The position numbers and the translations under genes were made by a program. From Burhinus oedicnemus (Eukaryota; Chordata; Aves; Charadriiformes; Burhinidae), in assembly GCA_008921705.1 (NCBI GenBank), contig VFFE01007030.1, positions 383,314 through 447,313 of the forward strand: a DNA stretch of 64,000 bases. Direction: 5' to 3'. The notes under the pieces were generated by a model. That model was not told the DNA's origin and made no database searches. It saw nothing but the letters and a program-made list of their open reading frames with translations. This document shows, piece by piece, positions 61,018 through 64,000 of this stretch (position 1 is the first letter of the stretch; the number at the start of each line of letters is the position of its first letter).

Positions 61018-61425
61018 AAAACATAAGAAATGTCCCACTGGGTCAAACTAGAGGTGTTAGATACTATCTAGTCGTGCAGTCTGTCTCTGACAGTGCAAAC
61101 ATCGGATGCTATTTAAGAAGCACGTGAACCTGCCTGCTTTCTGACTTTCGTTTTCTCTGTGCTCTCCCAACATCAATAATCATTGTATTAGTGATCCCAA
61201 AGCATATGCTCGTGCTTGTTCCTTTTAGAATTTCTTTATGGACCTTTTGTCTTTGGAGTTGTCTAGTCCCATATAAACCTGCTGGCTCTGTCTGCCTCCT
61301 GAGGCAGTTGTTCCAGAAGTCCACCAAGGCTTTTTTAAATATCTTTTAAGTTGTTCGCCTGTGGCTTTCCTTGAATGCCCCCTAGTTTACACACCTGAAA
61401 AGCTCTTTTCCTAAAACCTTGCAAA
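61018..61425 (+). mobile_element. Old CR1-like interspersed repeat
   Basis: It starts with ACATAAGAAATGTCCCACTG and GGTCAAACTAGAGGTGTTAG, continues with a CTGTCTCTGACAGTGCAAAC counterpart of 'cctgtctccgacagtggcc', and later has CCTGAGGCAGTTGTTCCAGA near 61300. This order matches an old repeat family common in turtles, crocodilians and birds. Strand and edges are uncertain. Confidence 0.55.
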
Positions 61426-64000
61426 GCAGAACCAGAAAGGGGAAAGTACTCGGTTACTTTTGCAAGACTTTTGCATCAGATCTTGCAGAACTGCATGTGT
61501 TTTGTGATACAAGGAAGGTATCTTCACAGTTTTTGTGAAGAAAATAAAACTACTGTGATGTAACGAAGCTATCCTCACAGTATTCACAAAATTAGGATCT
61601 CCTTGGTATTTTTGTATCAGCCTGTCTCCTTAGGTGCACCTATGCAATGTATAGGAAAGAAGGAATTTTTTCTGACTTCAATTCACAGATGTTTTGCGGT
61701 AAATTCCGCAGCTGTGACCAGAAACTGGATGACCTTGTTAGTAGGACAGCCACAAAGTAGCCACAAAGTTTGGTTTTGATTATAATGTCTGTTTTTCTTC
61801 TTCTTGAAGTCTGTTCCTTAAAATTTGATGTGCTCATGTAATTGCAATGTAGTTCACTGCCCTGCTTTACCTCTGGTGAAGGGAGTTTGAGACTTCGCAG
61901 AGGAGAAGAGAAAGAGAGCGAGAGAGACAGACTGACAGACAGACACAGAAGCCCACAATGTGGAAAAATAAGTGATATCACTGATGGGCTTTTCTGTCAG
62001 TATATATGAGTTATTGAATGCTTAAGCAGAAGTATTACACATTTTTTCTAACCCTTATCCCCCATAAAACTCAACAACTAAAAAGATAACCTGCATGTAG
62101 TTTATTAGTGGTCTTACACGCATTCATCTTTTTCTTTTTTTTCCTTTTCTGCTTTGTTTAAAAAAAGAAGTCTGTAACAGAAATTCCCTCCAGTGGTGTA
62201 GATTTTCATTTCTCAGTAGGTAGATGGAAGAAAAAGGTTCATAATTCACTTACACTTCTATGAATCCAAGATTTTTTGGAAGTGACTGATGTTTTGGAAA
62301 ATGTGAACAATTGAGGCAGGCATCTTGTGTTCTTCTGGCATCTGGATTTTGGACATGTTGAGCACCCCTTGTCTGAAAAGCAGCCCCGTTAAGGTATCTT
62401 AAAATACACGTGACGCAAATGAAAGCCTCTGAAACCACTCATCGCTTTCCTGGTTGTTGGTTTTAGTCGTTCTGGACTCTCAAAATGGTTACTTTCAGGT
62501 ATTGTTTACTGCCTCTGGGCGTGAATTTTAGACAGTTACTGAGCGATACTGGTGCCATCTTAGTGCACATTTCTAAGCAGACATGGCTGGATCACCTGGG
62601 CAAGGCCAGATGGTGCCACTGCCCACCCTTTCTGCTGATGCAGGCCTTCTGGCTAGAAAGCAATGTGAGCTTGGTGCGGCCAGCAAGAGGGCATACAGCT
62701 GCTGGTCAAGGCAGAGGGATCCCATGGGGTCTGAGGAGGCTCTGGGCTGTGGGGATTCTTCACACATCCTGTATTGAAGAGTTATTTAACAAAGAACAAA
62801 GTGCCTTAAGAACTTTGGGAAGGAGGGCAGGAATCCAGGTCTCTCCTTCCCAATAGAGCGCTCTGTGCCAGCAACATTGTGAGCTTTGATTTTTTTTTTT
62901 TCTTTTTGGCCCACAACATCAACTTTATTGCTGAGCAGCCTGAGTGGTTTCTGAAAGGCAGAGAAAGACCTGCCACCTTCTGTTCTCTTCAGATCCTTCT
63001 GATCTTTTCAGATCAGAAAAATCGTCCAGGCTACCCTGTGACAGCATCTTGCATGTGAGTGACGTTAAATCCAGCCAGGTCATCTTGCCTTATGAAGAGC
63101 TCTCCAGAAACAGCTGGAGAGAATTATTTGAAGGCAGATATCTTAGCTATTTAAGAAATCACCCTGGTGGCTGAACCATTGTCACCATTTCGGAGTACTC
63201 CCCTTACCTGTGCTGGCTATTCCTCTGCTCCCTCACGATCTCCTTTTCATTTCAGTCTGAGATGTTTGAAGTTTGGAGGTGGAAGGAATGAAGTGCAGGT
63301 TGCCAGGCTCCATAGGAAAATCCTAGTACCTCAGACTCAACACGTGCTGCTAAGCACAGGGCAAAAGAAAGATACTAAAGAAATAAGGATTCCTCCTTTC
63401 TGTAGCACATCTGTCCAGCTGTGTCTTAATGCATCTGCTGCTGGTGTCATTGTTTTCCATAAGAACCACTAGCTAAGATGATGTCTGTCTCCTCTACTGT
63501 ACCCTACAAGTTCCCTTGCTTGCAAGTTGGGCAAAAGCTGGCAATGTCTGGCTTAGTATCCTCCTTCTGGAGGCTCATATGGTGTTAAAGCAGATGTAGA
63601 TAAAGAGGACATCTCTATGAGGTAAAATCTGTCCTTTTGATGGAAGCCATTTCTATTTGAGGGGGGGTGAATAGCAAATACATATTTAATGTTTAAGCAC
63701 TTGCACTATACTGATGTAAGACATGTCACTGCAGGCCAGTGAAACTAGCTTCTGTATTTGTTAAAGCAGAGCTGCTTTTGTCCTTTAGTTAGAAAGGTAT
63801 TTTGCCACTGGGGAGGCATCATCACTTTTTGTGTTGCTCTGCGTGGGGTAGAGAACACGAAGGAGGAATACTTGATCAAAAATACCTTATTGACACAGCA
63901 GTCTTTTCCCATCTTTGGAGGGACTGAGTGGAGAATATTGCCATACTCCACTAAATATAAGTGAGCTGCATTAAGTGCAAGTTGTACGTATACATCTTGG

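Noticed and set aside
62485..62856. 123-codon plus-strand frame near the right end
   Set aside because: It has no recognisable domain, the overlapping opposite frame is equally open, and it lies inside the GLI3 intron without splice or promoter support.

Overview
The window is nuclear DNA from a bird. Evidence: several CR1 LINE copies of the avian type, a remnant resembling an alpharetroviral LTR, AT-rich introns, and spliced exons of two vertebrate developmental transcription factors whose proteins read close to the amniote orthologues. There is one assembly gap of 20 N (8417-8436). No bacterial-style genes, operons, CRISPR arrays or convincing RNA genes were seen.

Left half (1-33929, minus strand): seven consecutive internal exons of SIM2, the bHLH-PAS regulator Single-minded 2. 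In transcript order they are 33929-33821, 17153-17068, 14831-14632, 10927-10821, 4871-4724, 2838-2670 and 1528-1120. All have GT-AG boundaries and compatible phases, so they join into one reading frame covering most of PAS-A, all of PAS-B and the start of the C-terminal region. The bHLH exons (about the first 116 residues) and the final coding exon are not in the window. SIM2 introns hold a 5' CR1 fragment (7204-8416) abutting the gap, an LTR remnant (8437 to about 8680), a GGAAT/AGAAT pentamer array joined to the 3' end of a CR1 copy (22162-23035), and an old CR1 (29298-30030).

Right half (36692-64000, plus strand): three consecutive exons of GLI3, the Hedgehog-pathway zinc-finger factor, at 36692-36897, 41966-42112 and 50167-50368. 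They encode the N-terminal repressor-side region up to and including the SUFU-binding SYGH motif. The zinc-finger exons lie beyond the right edge. The introns hold more CR1 pieces (43556-43640, 53378-53816, degraded copies near 52.5, 60.6 and 61 kb) and AT-rich stretches that could be conserved regulatory DNA.

The most notable point is the layout. SIM2 is cut off at its 5' side and GLI3 at its 5' side, and the two truncated genes face each other across 33930-36691. In chicken, as I recall, SIM2 is on chromosome 1 and GLI3 on chromosome 2. Either this is an assembly chimera, or a rearrangement that broke or interleaved two essential developmental genes. A purine-rich low-complexity tract (35182-35342) lies in that interval. 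No previously undescribed coding system was recognised.
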